Part shown: piece by piece, positions 9,432 to 19,812 of the stretch
Position numbering within the stretch: the stretch's first letter is position 1
Layout of the letters: every line of letters begins with the position of its first letter
Assembly: GCA_947628755.1 (NCBI GenBank)
Contig: CANRBC010000006.1
Location: 1 to 64,000, forward strand
Direction of reading: 5' to 3'
DNA length: 64,000 nt
DNA from: an uncultured Clostridia bacterium
Lineage (GTDB): Bacteria; Bacillota; Clostridia; Lachnospirales; CAG-274
Notes under the pieces: generated by a model
Databases searched by the model: none
Seen by the model: the letters and a program-made list of their open reading frames with translations, nothing else
What the model was told of the DNA's origin: nothing
Position numbers and translations under genes: made by a program

Positions 9432-9833
9432 TCAATTCTCCTTTTTATCATTCTGACACTCAACAAGGAATTCTTCTACTGCTTTCAGATATTCGCTGTT
9501 CTTGTTTTTATCTTTCTTTATAATGTAATTAAGCAATTCTTTCAAATCTATTGCCCTGTTGTTAAAACGGTATACCTCTTTTGTAAGGTTAGCCATATAC
9601 TCCGTTAATGATAAAGTAGGGGCATAAAGCCGACCGGGAGACTTAACAACTCGCACTCTGCCGACAACTTCTATAAATCCTCTTTGCTCCAGTTTGTTAA
9701 TAATCTTATGAACAGAGCCATCTGAAACATTTTTGGTCTTTGTTACAATTTCCGAAACAAGCATAGGTCTGTCACTATTCCACATAACTTTCATAATTTC
9801 ATATTCTTTTGAATTCAAATCCATTTTTATCAT
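9432..9833 (-). CDS. BlaI/MecI/CopY family transcriptional repressor
   Basis: SKEYEIMKVMWNSDRPMLVSEIVTKTKNVSDGSVHKIINKLEQRGFIEVVG winged helix; overlaps/abuts the BlaR1-like gene. Confidence 0.9.
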   Translation of the reverse strand: MIKMDLNSKEYEIMKVMWNSDRPMLVSEIVTKTKNVSDGSVHKIINKLEQRGFIEVVGRVRVVKSPGRLYAPTLSLTEYMANLTKEVYRFNNRAIDLKELLNYIIKKDKNKNSEYLKAVEEFLVECQNDKKEN

Positions 9834-10172
9834 AATATCCTCCTTTCTGATATTGTCGCATTATAAATTTTAATCTTAGAAAATTTATTCAATACCCTTC
9901 TACTTGTTATTATATTTAATTTTGCGTAAAAAGTCAATATAATTGTTGACATTTCAAAAATTATATTTTATACTTTAGAAAATAGTTAGCGTATTTTTAT
10001 TATCTATATTTTTGTTTAAAATATGAGAAATTACATTTAATCGTGAAATTACTTTGTGAATGTGAATATTCTTTGTAATCGAATACCAAAAATAAATTGA
10101 AAATTATAATATTTCTAGGTGGATTACTATACCTTACATTCTATCTTATATTACAAAAAGAGGTGATAAAGA

Positions 10173-10865
10173 ATGCTTAAAATTGCCGTTTGCACAAAAG
10201 CAACTGAAATATACAGAAAAATAAAACAAATTTGCAAAACATATTCCCAAGAAAACAATACCTTTGTATTTGTAGATAGGTTTTCTGAAATTCCTATTTT
10301 ATGGGATGACATCGAGACGGGAGGAAATTATGATTTATTAATTATAGATACATTAGATGAAGACATTAATAGTATTTATAAATTTTTCAAAACTGCAAAT
10401 ACCGTTAAATTAATAGGCTTAGTATTTATTACCAACGAAAACACAGATGTTTTAGCGTTATCTGATCTCAGACCTTTGGGCTTTATTAATGATATATCAA
10501 AAAATAAGATATATGATTTAATACAGGAATACTACAAGTTAAGCAACAATAATAAAACTTATATGAAAGTAAAAAGTGGGTTTAAAAACTTTTTCATATT
10601 GTTTACAGATATAATATACATATCCAGTAATACAAGAATGTTAGATATTGTTACTGAAAAAGAAACGTATTCTTGCTATGGCAAACTCAGTGATTACGAA
10701 AACATAGAGGGATTTATAAATATACATAAGTCTATTTTAGTAAACACAAACTACATAAAAAGTTATAATTACAAAAGCATTGAATTAAAAAACGGCGAAA
10801 TATTACCTATAAGTCAATCTCGCAGACCTTATGTAAGAAAGTTTCTTAAAAAGAATAAAATTTAA
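10173..10865 (+). CDS. LytTR-domain response regulator-like protein
   Basis: C-terminal LytTR: FKNFFILFTDIIYISSNTRMLDIVTEKETYSCYGKLSDYEN...FINIHKSILVNTNYIKSYNYKSIELKNGEILPISQSRRPYVRKFL; N-terminal receiver-like domain (DLLIIDT). Confidence 0.85.
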   Translation: MLKIAVCTKATEIYRKIKQICKTYSQENNTFVFVDRFSEIPILWDDIETGGNYDLLIIDTLDEDINSIYKFFKTANTVKLIGLVFITNENTDVLALSDLRPLGFINDISKNKIYDLIQEYYKLSNNNKTYMKVKSGFKNFFILFTDIIYISSNTRMLDIVTEKETYSCYGKLSDYENIEGFINIHKSILVNTNYIKSYNYKSIELKNGEILPISQSRRPYVRKFLKKNKI

Positions 10866-11082
10866 CGCAATTAAATTATGGCAAATTTTGCTTAATTTTT
10901 TACAATAACGAACAAAAAAAATTTTTACATGATATATTAGCATTAGCAGGAAAATTGTGGAAATTATTTTCAAGATATGAAAGGAGGAAAGTTGTTCTAA
11001 CATTCGAATTTACAAAGTCTAAATATTTGAAATTTTCTCAAAATTGTTTTACGCATTAATAACAAAAGAAAGGAAGGATACT

Positions 11083-14000
11083 ATGAAAAGATTTTTTAGT
11101 CTGTTCTTATCAATGGCATTGGTTACCGGCAGTATGACATTTGCTTATGGTAATGATGCTATAACCAAAGAAAACATTTCGCAAGAACCTACAAAATCTG
11201 AGGGTATAGATAAGACCTCGAAATACTATAACCCTCAGTATGAAAAATTTCTTAAAGAAATCGAGGATTTACCCGAAGATGAACAGAAGGCAAAAATGGC
11301 AAATGCTCCCTCTGTATATTCATACAATGAAGAGTATGTTCCCAATAATGCCGAAAATGGCATAGCTACTATTGCTACATCATTGCCCAGTCAATACAAT
11401 AACACATTGACACCAAATCATTTATCTACATTTCAGAATGAAGTTAACAAAAAGAACGGCTGGGCATTTGCCGCTAATGCAGCTTTAGAAGCAAACATTA
11501 TGAAAAACAATGGAGATTATGTTGTTGACCTTTCAGAGCAGCATTTAAGATATGCCACTTCAAATGATATGTCAGAAGAATATGGCTATCCTAAAGGAAC
11601 AACAGATGAAGGTAATTTCAGTATAGCATTAGGCTACTGGACCAGAAGTACAATGGGGGGTCCCTCCCTTGAAAGTGATATGCCATACAAACCTGATGTT
11701 GGCTTTATATATTCTTTAGATGATATAAAGAACACTCCACGTTCAAAATACTATGTAGCCGAAACTAAGACCATTTCATCGTTGGCAGATTCAAGCGGCT
11801 CTGTAACCGCAAGAGTAAATAGTGTTAAAAACATGATTTATGACAATGGGGCAGTTTATGTATCATATCAGCATTCTGACAGTAATTTTAATTCATCTAA
11901 AACGGCTTATAATGCTGAAAAAGGTACTGAAGATAATCCGGTTGTTCTTGTTGGATGGGATGATACATACTCAAAATCAAATTTTAAACTTACACCAAGT
12001 ATAGATGGTGCATTTGTAGCTGTTGACAGTAATAATCCTCGTTGTTTTTATTTGTCATATGATATGGTAACACGTATTGGTCCATGCAGCTCTGTGTCAA
12101 AAGTTGTAAACTATGATAAATATGACCATATTTATGATTATGAAAGCCGTATAGACGATGGTTGGTATTCAAATACTGCATATAATTCAGACGGCAAAAC
12201 CAATGCTTTTGTTCATAGATATTATGCAACTTCTGACAACGAAGAAATAAGTGCTGTTTCAACATATTGTCCTGTTCCAAATGCTCGTTATAGAATATAT
12301 GTAAGTCCCGATGGAAATCGCTCTAAATTATCACCAAAAACTTTGGATGAAAACAATGCTTACGACATTACTGTTAGCAATATAGGGTATCACACTTTTG
12401 ATTTAAAGACTCCCGTTAAGATTACAGGCGATTCTTTTTGGGTAGGCATCGAGGTTACAAGTACCTTAGATACAAATTGGACCGTCCCTTGTGGAGTAGA
12501 TGGTAATGATGCAGCATATAACAACTGTTTTTATGCAGAAAATATGAATGATATAATATCTAATACAAATGTTGCAATATCAACACGCATAGTTTTAAGA
12601 GCACATACCAAGAATATTGTACCTGATGAAATGTCATGGAATTTAGCTGAAAAAGATTATTCTGAATTAGTGAAAACAGATGAAAGCGTCACAGTAAACG
12701 GTCTTACTTTCAATGTAAAACCCAATAAAACTTTTACGTATAGTGTCCAAAAAGATATAGGCGAAACTAAGTATGATCAAATATTCAGTTTAGCAGGAAA
12801 AGGATGTAAGGATTACAGAAATATATCTTTCAATATTCCAAGTGGAACAGTTGATATTGACATCTTAGCCAAATCAACTTCCGAAGGAAATGAAAGAGAA
12901 CTTGTATTAGCTACAGATGATAAAATACTTGAAACATTTAACGTAGATAAGGCTCAGCATTTTCATTGCGCATACTCCGGAAAAAATGCTAGATTATATC
13001 TCTATTCAAATGCCAATGCAATTAATATTTTTTCATTGGGCTATAAGGTAAAAGATACATCATCAACAACAGACAATGATAACAAAATATGGACATTTGA
13101 CAATGAAGATTTAAGCAGTTATTTCAACAGTACGACTGCAAAAATAACAAATGATATGACAACCTCAGATGGTCTCACTTTCAGAGCATCAGAAGAATAT
13201 CCTATTTCACCCGAAAATTACAATATTCGTGATGCCGGAAATCTTTATTACAGATATATTGACTTAGAAGGCGCATCTCACTACGGCAAGCGACAGATCT
13301 TATTTGATGTAAAAAAAGATATGGATATTTATATAACTGCTGCCCATATGGGAAGTTCTACTGAAACAAGATACTTGAATGTTGTAGGTCAATATGGTGA
13401 CACAGATATTATAGAATCTGTAGACGGTGTTGCCGGTCACATGGTTCCTATTACACACCAATTAAAAACCTACAAAATTAAATATGTAGGCGACGGCGAT
13501 AAGATAATGATACATTCTAAGGACAATGGCATGAGAATATATAAAATTGCCATTGCATATAGAAATGATGCCTCTGTTAATAATGACTTTGTGTTCAATG
13601 TAGATGACAATTACGATACTGCCGGCTATAACTATAAAACATTAGATTTTAATGGCGGCAGCGTTATGGCAACATCTAATTCAGGTTACAATGTTGTTTC
13701 TTCACCAATCGAATATAACGGAAAGGAATACAATTTTGGTCTCAGACTTGCAACTCCATATCCGTCTTACAGAGAATCTCGTTCCATTAAATTTATGGCA
13801 AGCAAGGGTTCAAGAATCCATTGTTTAGTTGCAGGAACAGGAAAAGTGTATTTAGCTGATGATTACAGCATTATTAATGAATATGATATAAGTGATATAT
13901 CCAACTTGAACATCCCGTATGAAGGAAATACAAGGAACTTATATTTATTTACAAGCAATACTGCTACAATCTATTCTGTAACATCAGATACATCTGATAT

Positions 14001-14334
14001 TTCTCCATATAGTCTGGAAACTGACATTATGGAAATTTCTAATGAAATAACATCAGAAGAAACCACAGAAGAAACCACAGAAAAGGCAACAACGGAGAGC
14101 GAAACTGTGGAAAAACCAATTGTTGAAGAAACCAATTCCACAGAAGCAGATACCGAAGGCACGACTATGGAAGATTTAAACGAGGCTATTGAAGAAAATC
14201 CCACAATTGTAACTGAAGAAAAACAGAATATAGATGAAAGTGAAATTATTATTTCTCAAAATGAAACAGATGAAAATCTGCCATCAATGCCGGAAAGCAA
14301 TACTGAAAATGAAAGTATTGAAACTGCAGAATGA
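11083..14334 (+). CDS. Secreted surface protein with papain-like (C1) domain that appears catalytically dead, lectin-like domain and Thr/Glu-rich tail
   Basis: Signal peptide MKRFFSLFLSMALVTGSMTFAYG; KNGWAFAANAALEAN aligns with papain (G)SCWAFS; DNPVVLVGWDD aligns with DHAVLVVGY; followed by a lectin-like domain. Confidence 0.7.
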   Translation: MKRFFSLFLSMALVTGSMTFAYGNDAITKENISQEPTKSEGIDKTSKYYNPQYEKFLKEIEDLPEDEQKAKMANAPSVYSYNEEYVPNNAENGIATIATSLPSQYNNTLTPNHLSTFQNEVNKKNGWAFAANAALEANIMKNNGDYVVDLSEQHLRYATSNDMSEEYGYPKGTTDEGNFSIALGYWTRSTMGGPSLESDMPYKPDVGFIYSLDDIKNTPRSKYYVAETKTISSLADSSGSVTARVNSVKNMIYDNGAVYVSYQHSDSNFNSSKTAYNAEKGTEDNPVVLVGWDDTYSKSNFKLTPSIDGAFVAVDSNNPRCFYLSYDMVTRIGPCSSVSKVVNYDKYDHIYDYESRIDDGWYSNTAYNSDGKTNAFVHRYYATSDNEEISAVSTYCPVPNARYRIYVSPDGNRSKLSPKTLDENNAYDITVSNIGYHTFDLKTPVKITGDSFWVGIEVTSTLDTNWTVPCGVDGNDAAYNNCFYAENMNDIISNTNVAISTRIVLRAHTKNIVPDEMSWNLAEKDYSELVKTDESVTVNGLTFNVKPNKTFTYSVQKDIGETKYDQIFSLAGKGCKDYRNISFNIPSGTVDIDILAKSTSEGNERELVLATDDKILETFNVDKAQHFHCAYSGKNARLYLYSNANAINIFSLGYKVKDTSSTTDNDNKIWTFDNEDLSSYFNSTTAKITNDMTTSDGLTFRASEEYPISPENYNIRDAGNLYYRYIDLEGASHYGKRQILFDVKKDMDIYITAAHMGSSTETRYLNVVGQYGDTDIIESVDGVAGHMVPITHQLKTYKIKYVGDGDKIMIHSKDNGMRIYKIAIAYRNDASVNNDFVFNVDDNYDTAGYNYKTLDFNGGSVMATSNSGYNVVSSPIEYNGKEYNFGLRLATPYPSYRESRSIKFMASKGSRIHCLVAGTGKVYLADDYSIINEYDISDISNLNIPYEGNTRNLYLFTSNTATIYSVTSDTSDISPYSLETDIMEISNEITSEETTEETTEKATTESETVEKPIVEETNSTEADTEGTTMEDLNEAIEENPTIVTEEKQNIDESEIIISQNETDENLPSMPESNTENESIETAE

Positions 14335-14544
14335 CATAATTTTTACTCATTTTAAGCAAATAATAAATAGCTGTGAAAAGGCAAGGGAATACCCTTGCCT
14401 TAAAGCAGGTTAAGACTAACTATTAAAAGTCAAGACAAAATCATTAAAATCCAAAAAAATATTTTAAATCAAAAGAACATTGAAAACTGTATGACAAAAA
14501 GAGCATCAAAAGGTGCTCGAAAGAAGGAGTTTAAAAATTAACGA

Positions 14545-15711
14545 TTATTTTGCATAAAGCTCACCTGTTTTTACAAGATGAAAAATAACTCTTACAAGCT
14601 TTTTGGCTGCATGAGATATGGCAACATTATAATGCTTACCTTCGGCACGTTTTTTGGCAAGATAAGCGGCAAAGGTAGGATCCCATATGCAAACATATTT
14701 TGCAGCATTAAAGATGGCATACCGCAGGTATCTGGAACCTCTTTTCTCCATTTTTGAATGAGAGGACATAAGTTGTCCCGATTGGTAAGTGGATGGAGAA
14801 AGACCTGCATAAGCAAGTATCTTATCGGGAGAATCAAATCTGTTGAAATCACCGATTTCAGCAAGTATCATTGCTCCCATACGGTAGTTGATACCGGGGA
14901 TGCTTAAAATAGGAGAATCGATCTCATTCATGATATTAAATATTTCGGCTTCTATTTCATCTATTTCGTTATTAAGTTCTTGTATAAGCTTTATGGTATG
15001 CTTTAACTCAAGAGATTTTGCAGGCATAGATGAGCCTATTGAGTTTATGGCAGCTTCTTTTACATTCAAAGCAAAGTCTTTAGTATGTCTTCCCTTTGAA
15101 GCCTTTATCAATAAGTTTGAAAGCCTTGTGATATTGGCATTGGCAATAAGAGAAGCACCGGGAAATTCGCAAAGCAAAGCATATACCGAAGCTGAATGGA
15201 TAGTTGAAACAAGCTTTTCAAGCTCAGGGAAGAGTATGGTAACAAGTCTTGAAACAGACTGCTTAAGCTTGGCACGTTCAGAAACTTTATCAAAACGATA
15301 ACGAGTTAGTGACTTTAGCTCTTGGTTGTGGTATAATGTATCTGAGTAGGACTTAAGGTCTACATCAGACATTAACATCATAGCAATAGTGCGAGCGTCT
15401 ACCTTATCGGTTTTCGTCTTTCTAAGGCTTAGACTTTTTCTGTAAAGATTAGTATGTAGTGGGTTGATAACATACGCAGATAAACCCTTATTGAGAAGAT
15501 ACTCCAGAATGTTATAGCTGTAATGTCCCGTAGCCTCAAGTCCTACTTTTATATTGGACAAATCAACAGCAACGGAAGTAATTTTCTCATAGAGCTTATC
15601 AAAACCCACTTTGTTGTTTTCTATGGTGAATACATCAGAAAGGATTTCACCGTCAGAATTGATAATAAAGCAGTCATGCTTATTCTTAGCAACATCGATA
15701 CCTACAAAAAT
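14545..15711 (-). mobile_element. IS110 family transposase
   Basis: MIFVGIDVAKNKHDCFIINSDGE (RuvC-like DEDD start), VNPLHTNLYRKSLSLRKTKTDKVDARTIA, ISIPGINYRMGAMILAEIGDFNRFDSPDKILAYAGLSPSTYQSGQ transposase_20 region. Confidence 0.95.
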
Positions 15712-15905
15712 CATACAGAAAAACTCCTTTAAAATAAATTTGATACTGTTTAGAGCCACAGGTACTCCTTGCGATTGTAACCTCGTTCTAAATAAACCGT
15801 CATGCGGTATCTAACTAATTAACAAGTGTACAAAGAGACTGTGGTCAGAGCCTTATATTAAACCATCATGTGGTAGGAGGTATTCACTGATCCACAGTAT
15901 CTTAT
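15712..15905 (-). ncRNA. Candidate IS110 bridge RNA / structured 5' non-coding end
   Basis: Non-coding end upstream of the IS110 transposase with two related hairpins (accgtcatgcggt 15796-15808; accatcatgtggt 15862-15874). The second is enclosed by actgtgg (15839-15845)/ccacagt (15892-15898). Confidence 0.5.
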
Positions 15906-15973
15906 ACATTATAACATAAGTCCTGATTCAGGGCTTTAAACACTATAACTATATAATACGAGGAGGTAATCTT

Positions 15974-18900
15974 ATGAAATCAAAAAAATTATTATCAGGT
16001 TGTTTGGCATTAATGATAACATTATCGGCAATGTCCTTTACACCCTTTGCCCAGGAGAAACAGCTTGCTTTTCCCTGTGCAGAGGGTGGCGGTATGTACT
16101 CCCAGGGCGCAAGAGCATCATCAAATTTTACCGTTTACCATGTTACCAATCTTTACGACAGCGGTTCAGGCTCTTTCAGAGACGCCGTGTCACAGGGCAA
16201 CAGAATAATTGTGTTTGATGTAGCAGGAAATATTATGCTTGAAAGCTCCTTACAGATAAGAAGCAGCAATCTTACCATATTGGGACAGACTGCTCCCGGC
16301 GAGGGTATATGTGTAGGCGGAAATGATGTGCGTTTCAGCAATGCAAACAACATCATAATGCGGTATATGCGTTTTCGTATGGGCGATATATCAGACTCTC
16401 AGGAGGACGGCTTGGGCGTAAGGAACTGCACAGAGGTCATACTTGACCATTGCAGCGTGAGCTGGAGTATAGATGAATGTCTTTCCGCCTACGAAAACAA
16501 GAACTTTACGGCTCAATATTGTATAATAAGCGAAAGCCTTAATCAGTCACACCATGCCAAAGGCGATCATGGCTACGGCGGTATATGGGGCGGTACTAAT
16601 GCCAGCTTCCACCACAATCTTATAGCTACCCACAACAGCAGAACACCGAGAATAGGTACAAATCAGACAGTACACAGTTATAATGACAGACCCGATTACG
16701 AAAGCCTTATAGACGTAAGGAATAATGTAATATATAACTGGGGAAATCAGAGCGCTTACGGCGGTGAACTGAATACAAGAGTAAATTTCGTAAACAACTA
16801 TTATAAGCCTACTGCCATTTCAAAGGTAAAATATATATACGACATATACAGAGGCGACAATATTACAGGCTATACCGGCACAACTCTCCATGTAAGCGGA
16901 AATGTTATGGAGGGAGAGGAAGGTATAACAAATGACAACTGGACAGGTGTTGCAGTTCACTATGACGATACATCATGGACGAAGTGCGAAAGCATTTCCG
17001 ACGGCTATACAGATGAAAGCGGTAAACTATGGGCAAACGACCAGTACATATATGATTATCCCGTAAATACCACAGACGCAAATACTGCTTATAAGGATGT
17101 GCTTGAAAAGGCAGGCGCAAGCCATTTCAGAGATGAAATTGATACAAGAGTTATAAACGATGTCAGAAACGGCACTATGCCTACAGGCAGCAAGTCAGGA
17201 GAGGGTCTTATCGATTCTCAGAACGATGTAGGCGGTTGGGTATCCCTATACGGACAAAAGCCGGAGGATAAGGATAATGACGGTATGGCGGACCAATGGG
17301 AAAGAGCCAACGGTCTTGATACATCAAAGAATGACAGTACAGCTATCGCTTCAAACGGCTATACCAATATAGAGAACTATGCTGAATCTATACTTGAAAC
17401 GGAATATGAGGGCTATGAAGCTGACAGCTCTCTTCTAAAGGCTGAAATAGATATTGCAAAAGCATTAATCGAAACCGATTACAGCAGAGAGGATTGGGAG
17501 ATGCTGCAAGGGAAAATAGCAATGGCTGAATTGACCTACTTTAAGTCAGCGCCTACTCAGGCTGAATTGGACAATGCATATAAAAATCTTAAAGACTTTG
17601 TGGACAGTCTTGCAATAGACCATTCTGACTTGCTCAAAAATGCAATACAGAGAGCAAAGTCTATAGATTTGAACAGATATACAAAGGAAAGCGTTGATAT
17701 ACTCAATCAAGCCGTTGCCAAAGGAGAGGCTGACCTTGAAGCGGGAAATTCAGACAGCTATAAGGCGGATGCGGAGGCTATAGATGCTGCCATAGAGGGA
17801 CTTAAGGAAGGATACAAGGTCAAGCTGAAAAAAGTCATAGACTTTGTAAACTCTATGGATCTGAGCAATATTACTTATGAATCAAAAATGAGTATAAAGG
17901 AACAGCTTGATAAGGCTCAGACTGTATATAAAGATACCGATGCCACAAAAGAGGACACAGACTCAGCTATTCAGACGGTATATGATATTGTTGCCCAAGG
18001 AAATTACAACACCCTTAAAAAAGGAAGAGTAGTAGACGAGGTGGATTTTGAAAACGGCTACAACGACGAATTTATTTTTTCAATGGGTGGAAGTTATGTA
18101 GAAAATCCAATTTCTATTGTAAAAGGATATGGAACAAATAATACCAATGTAATAACTCTTAAAGACAATTATGATGACATTATAGATGGGATAAGGAATT
18201 TCGGTAATGAAAACGAAGCACTTTCTCACTATATTATTTCATGTGATGTTATATTTGAAAGTCCGACTTATATAAATTTGTTGGGACATAGTGATGGTTT
18301 ATACCCAAAATATTCCTTCGAATATAATCCTAGGGGTTGGGATGCAAAGGCTGACCAAAAATGGTTGAATGATGAGGATTACAACGGTTTTATGGATTTG
18401 AGCAGATGGACAGAGCTTGCTCTTGAAATAGACAGGGATAATGGAGAAATAACTTATTATATCAACAAACTGCCTGTATTCAGAAGTGAATATAAAGATG
18501 ATAATTATTCCTATGGCTTTATGCTTGGAAATAAAGCGGAAACAGTTTATTACGATAACTTTACCGTAACGGATATGACAGAAAGCAGTAGCAGTATTTT
18601 AGGCGATGTGGATTGTGACGGAGATGTGGATGCAGCAGATGTTTCATGCCTTCTTAACAAAGTACTCAGCGGAGGAGAAACCATAATTGAGCAAAGTATG
18701 GGCAGTTCTGCTATGCAATATATTGATATGGACTGTAATGGAGTTATAGATTCTGCCGATGTGGCACAGCTGCTTCAAAAGATACTTGACAGTTCTTACA
18801 AAACTCCTGCGGATAGGAACTTTGAAATAACTACAGAGAATATATCTGAGGAAAGCACAGAAATAACCACAGAGGAGTCTACAGAAACCACTACTGCCGA

Positions 18901-19477
18901 TCCAAATATTATTTATTATCCTGTAGAGGGTGGAGAGATACTTATAAACAGAGCTGACGGAACAGTAACAGGTTATAATGGCAGTCCTACAAATGTAATT
19001 ATACCGTCGGAAGCTGAGGGTGTTACTGTTTCCGCTATAAGTCCTATTGCTTTCAGATATAGCAGAACTCTTGAAAGTATATATATACCATCGACTATAA
19101 AGACAATAGCAGAAGGCACATTCCAAAATCTCGGACTGAGAACGGTAACTATCGAAAACGGTGTTGAAACAATAGAAAGACGTGCATTTCAGTACACAGC
19201 CATAGGCGAGATAACTATTCCGGCAAGCGTAAGAACAATAGGAGATTACGCATTTATGGGCTGTATGAATCTAAGAAATGTTGTAATTGAAGATGGTGTT
19301 GAAGAAATAGGCAGAGATGCCTTTGGTATGTGTGGTTTTGATAGCATACTTATACCCGATTCAGTTACATCAATAGGAAAGTGGTCACAATTCAAGGCAA
19401 CTATACTTTGTCATGAAGGCTCCTATGCTCAGCAGTATGCCATTGACAACAATTATAAATATGAAATTATTCAGTAA
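15974..19477 (+). CDS. Secreted pectate lyase-like (PL1) protein with FIVAR-like helices, dockerin and BspA-type leucine-rich repeats
   Basis: Signal peptide; NIIMRYMRFRMGDISDSQEDGLGVRNCTEVILDHCSVSWSIDE pectate lyase fold; GDVDCDGDVDAADVSCLLNKVL...DMDCNGVIDSADVAQLLQKIL dockerin; IPSTIKTIAEGTFQNL / IPASVRTIGDYAFMGC LRR_5 repeats. Confidence 0.88.
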   Translation: MKSKKLLSGCLALMITLSAMSFTPFAQEKQLAFPCAEGGGMYSQGARASSNFTVYHVTNLYDSGSGSFRDAVSQGNRIIVFDVAGNIMLESSLQIRSSNLTILGQTAPGEGICVGGNDVRFSNANNIIMRYMRFRMGDISDSQEDGLGVRNCTEVILDHCSVSWSIDECLSAYENKNFTAQYCIISESLNQSHHAKGDHGYGGIWGGTNASFHHNLIATHNSRTPRIGTNQTVHSYNDRPDYESLIDVRNNVIYNWGNQSAYGGELNTRVNFVNNYYKPTAISKVKYIYDIYRGDNITGYTGTTLHVSGNVMEGEEGITNDNWTGVAVHYDDTSWTKCESISDGYTDESGKLWANDQYIYDYPVNTTDANTAYKDVLEKAGASHFRDEIDTRVINDVRNGTMPTGSKSGEGLIDSQNDVGGWVSLYGQKPEDKDNDGMADQWERANGLDTSKNDSTAIASNGYTNIENYAESILETEYEGYEADSSLLKAEIDIAKALIETDYSREDWEMLQGKIAMAELTYFKSAPTQAELDNAYKNLKDFVDSLAIDHSDLLKNAIQRAKSIDLNRYTKESVDILNQAVAKGEADLEAGNSDSYKADAEAIDAAIEGLKEGYKVKLKKVIDFVNSMDLSNITYESKMSIKEQLDKAQTVYKDTDATKEDTDSAIQTVYDIVAQGNYNTLKKGRVVDEVDFENGYNDEFIFSMGGSYVENPISIVKGYGTNNTNVITLKDNYDDIIDGIRNFGNENEALSHYIISCDVIFESPTYINLLGHSDGLYPKYSFEYNPRGWDAKADQKWLNDEDYNGFMDLSRWTELALEIDRDNGEITYYINKLPVFRSEYKDDNYSYGFMLGNKAETVYYDNFTVTDMTESSSSILGDVDCDGDVDAADVSCLLNKVLSGGETIIEQSMGSSAMQYIDMDCNGVIDSADVAQLLQKILDSSYKTPADRNFEITTENISEESTEITTEESTETTTADPNIIYYPVEGGEILINRADGTVTGYNGSPTNVIIPSEAEGVTVSAISPIAFRYSRTLESIYIPSTIKTIAEGTFQNLGLRTVTIENGVETIERRAFQYTAIGEITIPASVRTIGDYAFMGCMNLRNVVIEDGVEEIGRDAFGMCGFDSILIPDSVTSIGKWSQFKATILCHEGSYAQQYAIDNNYKYEIIQ

Positions 19478-19607
19478 ACGTCAGCACCGAGCGTTTAAGG
19501 GATAATTGCATATAAAGCTCAATAGTAACAGGCATTATGTAAAAACGCATATCAGACTGTTATTATCAGAGCGTTCGACAGCGGTTAACCAAACTGTCAA
19601 AAAAATC

Positions 19608-19645
19608 CCCTGTGATGGGTGCATAACATCGCAGGGGATTTTGTT
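19608..19645 (+). terminator. Rho-independent terminator
   Basis: aatcccctgtgatg...catcgcaggggattttgttg. Confidence 0.7.
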
Positions 19646-19732
19646 GTTAATAATTTCTTTATCTGTAATAATATTGTAATTGTATTTTTAATAACAATGT
19701 AGTATAATATAAATAAGTTATATGATTAGTAT

Positions 19733-19782
19733 ATTTCGACTAATTTCGATTAATTTCGATTAATTTCGATTAATTTCGATTA
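19733..19782 (+). repeat. Five tandem 10-bp repeats (ATTTCGAYTA)
   Basis: atttcgacta followed by four exact atttcgatta units, immediately upstream of a sigma-A-like promoter. Confidence 0.9.
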
Positions 19783-19812
19783 ATTATGTCGAATTAAATG
19801 CAAACTACAGTA

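Noticed and set aside
8261-9833. Beta-lactam resistance locus
   Set aside because: No beta-lactamase or PBP2a gene nearby and the BlaR1-like protein lacks the sensor domain, so resistance is not supported.
19733-19782. Short regular repeats considered as a CRISPR array
   Set aside because: 10-bp period with no spacers and no cas genes; it is a simple tandem repeat.
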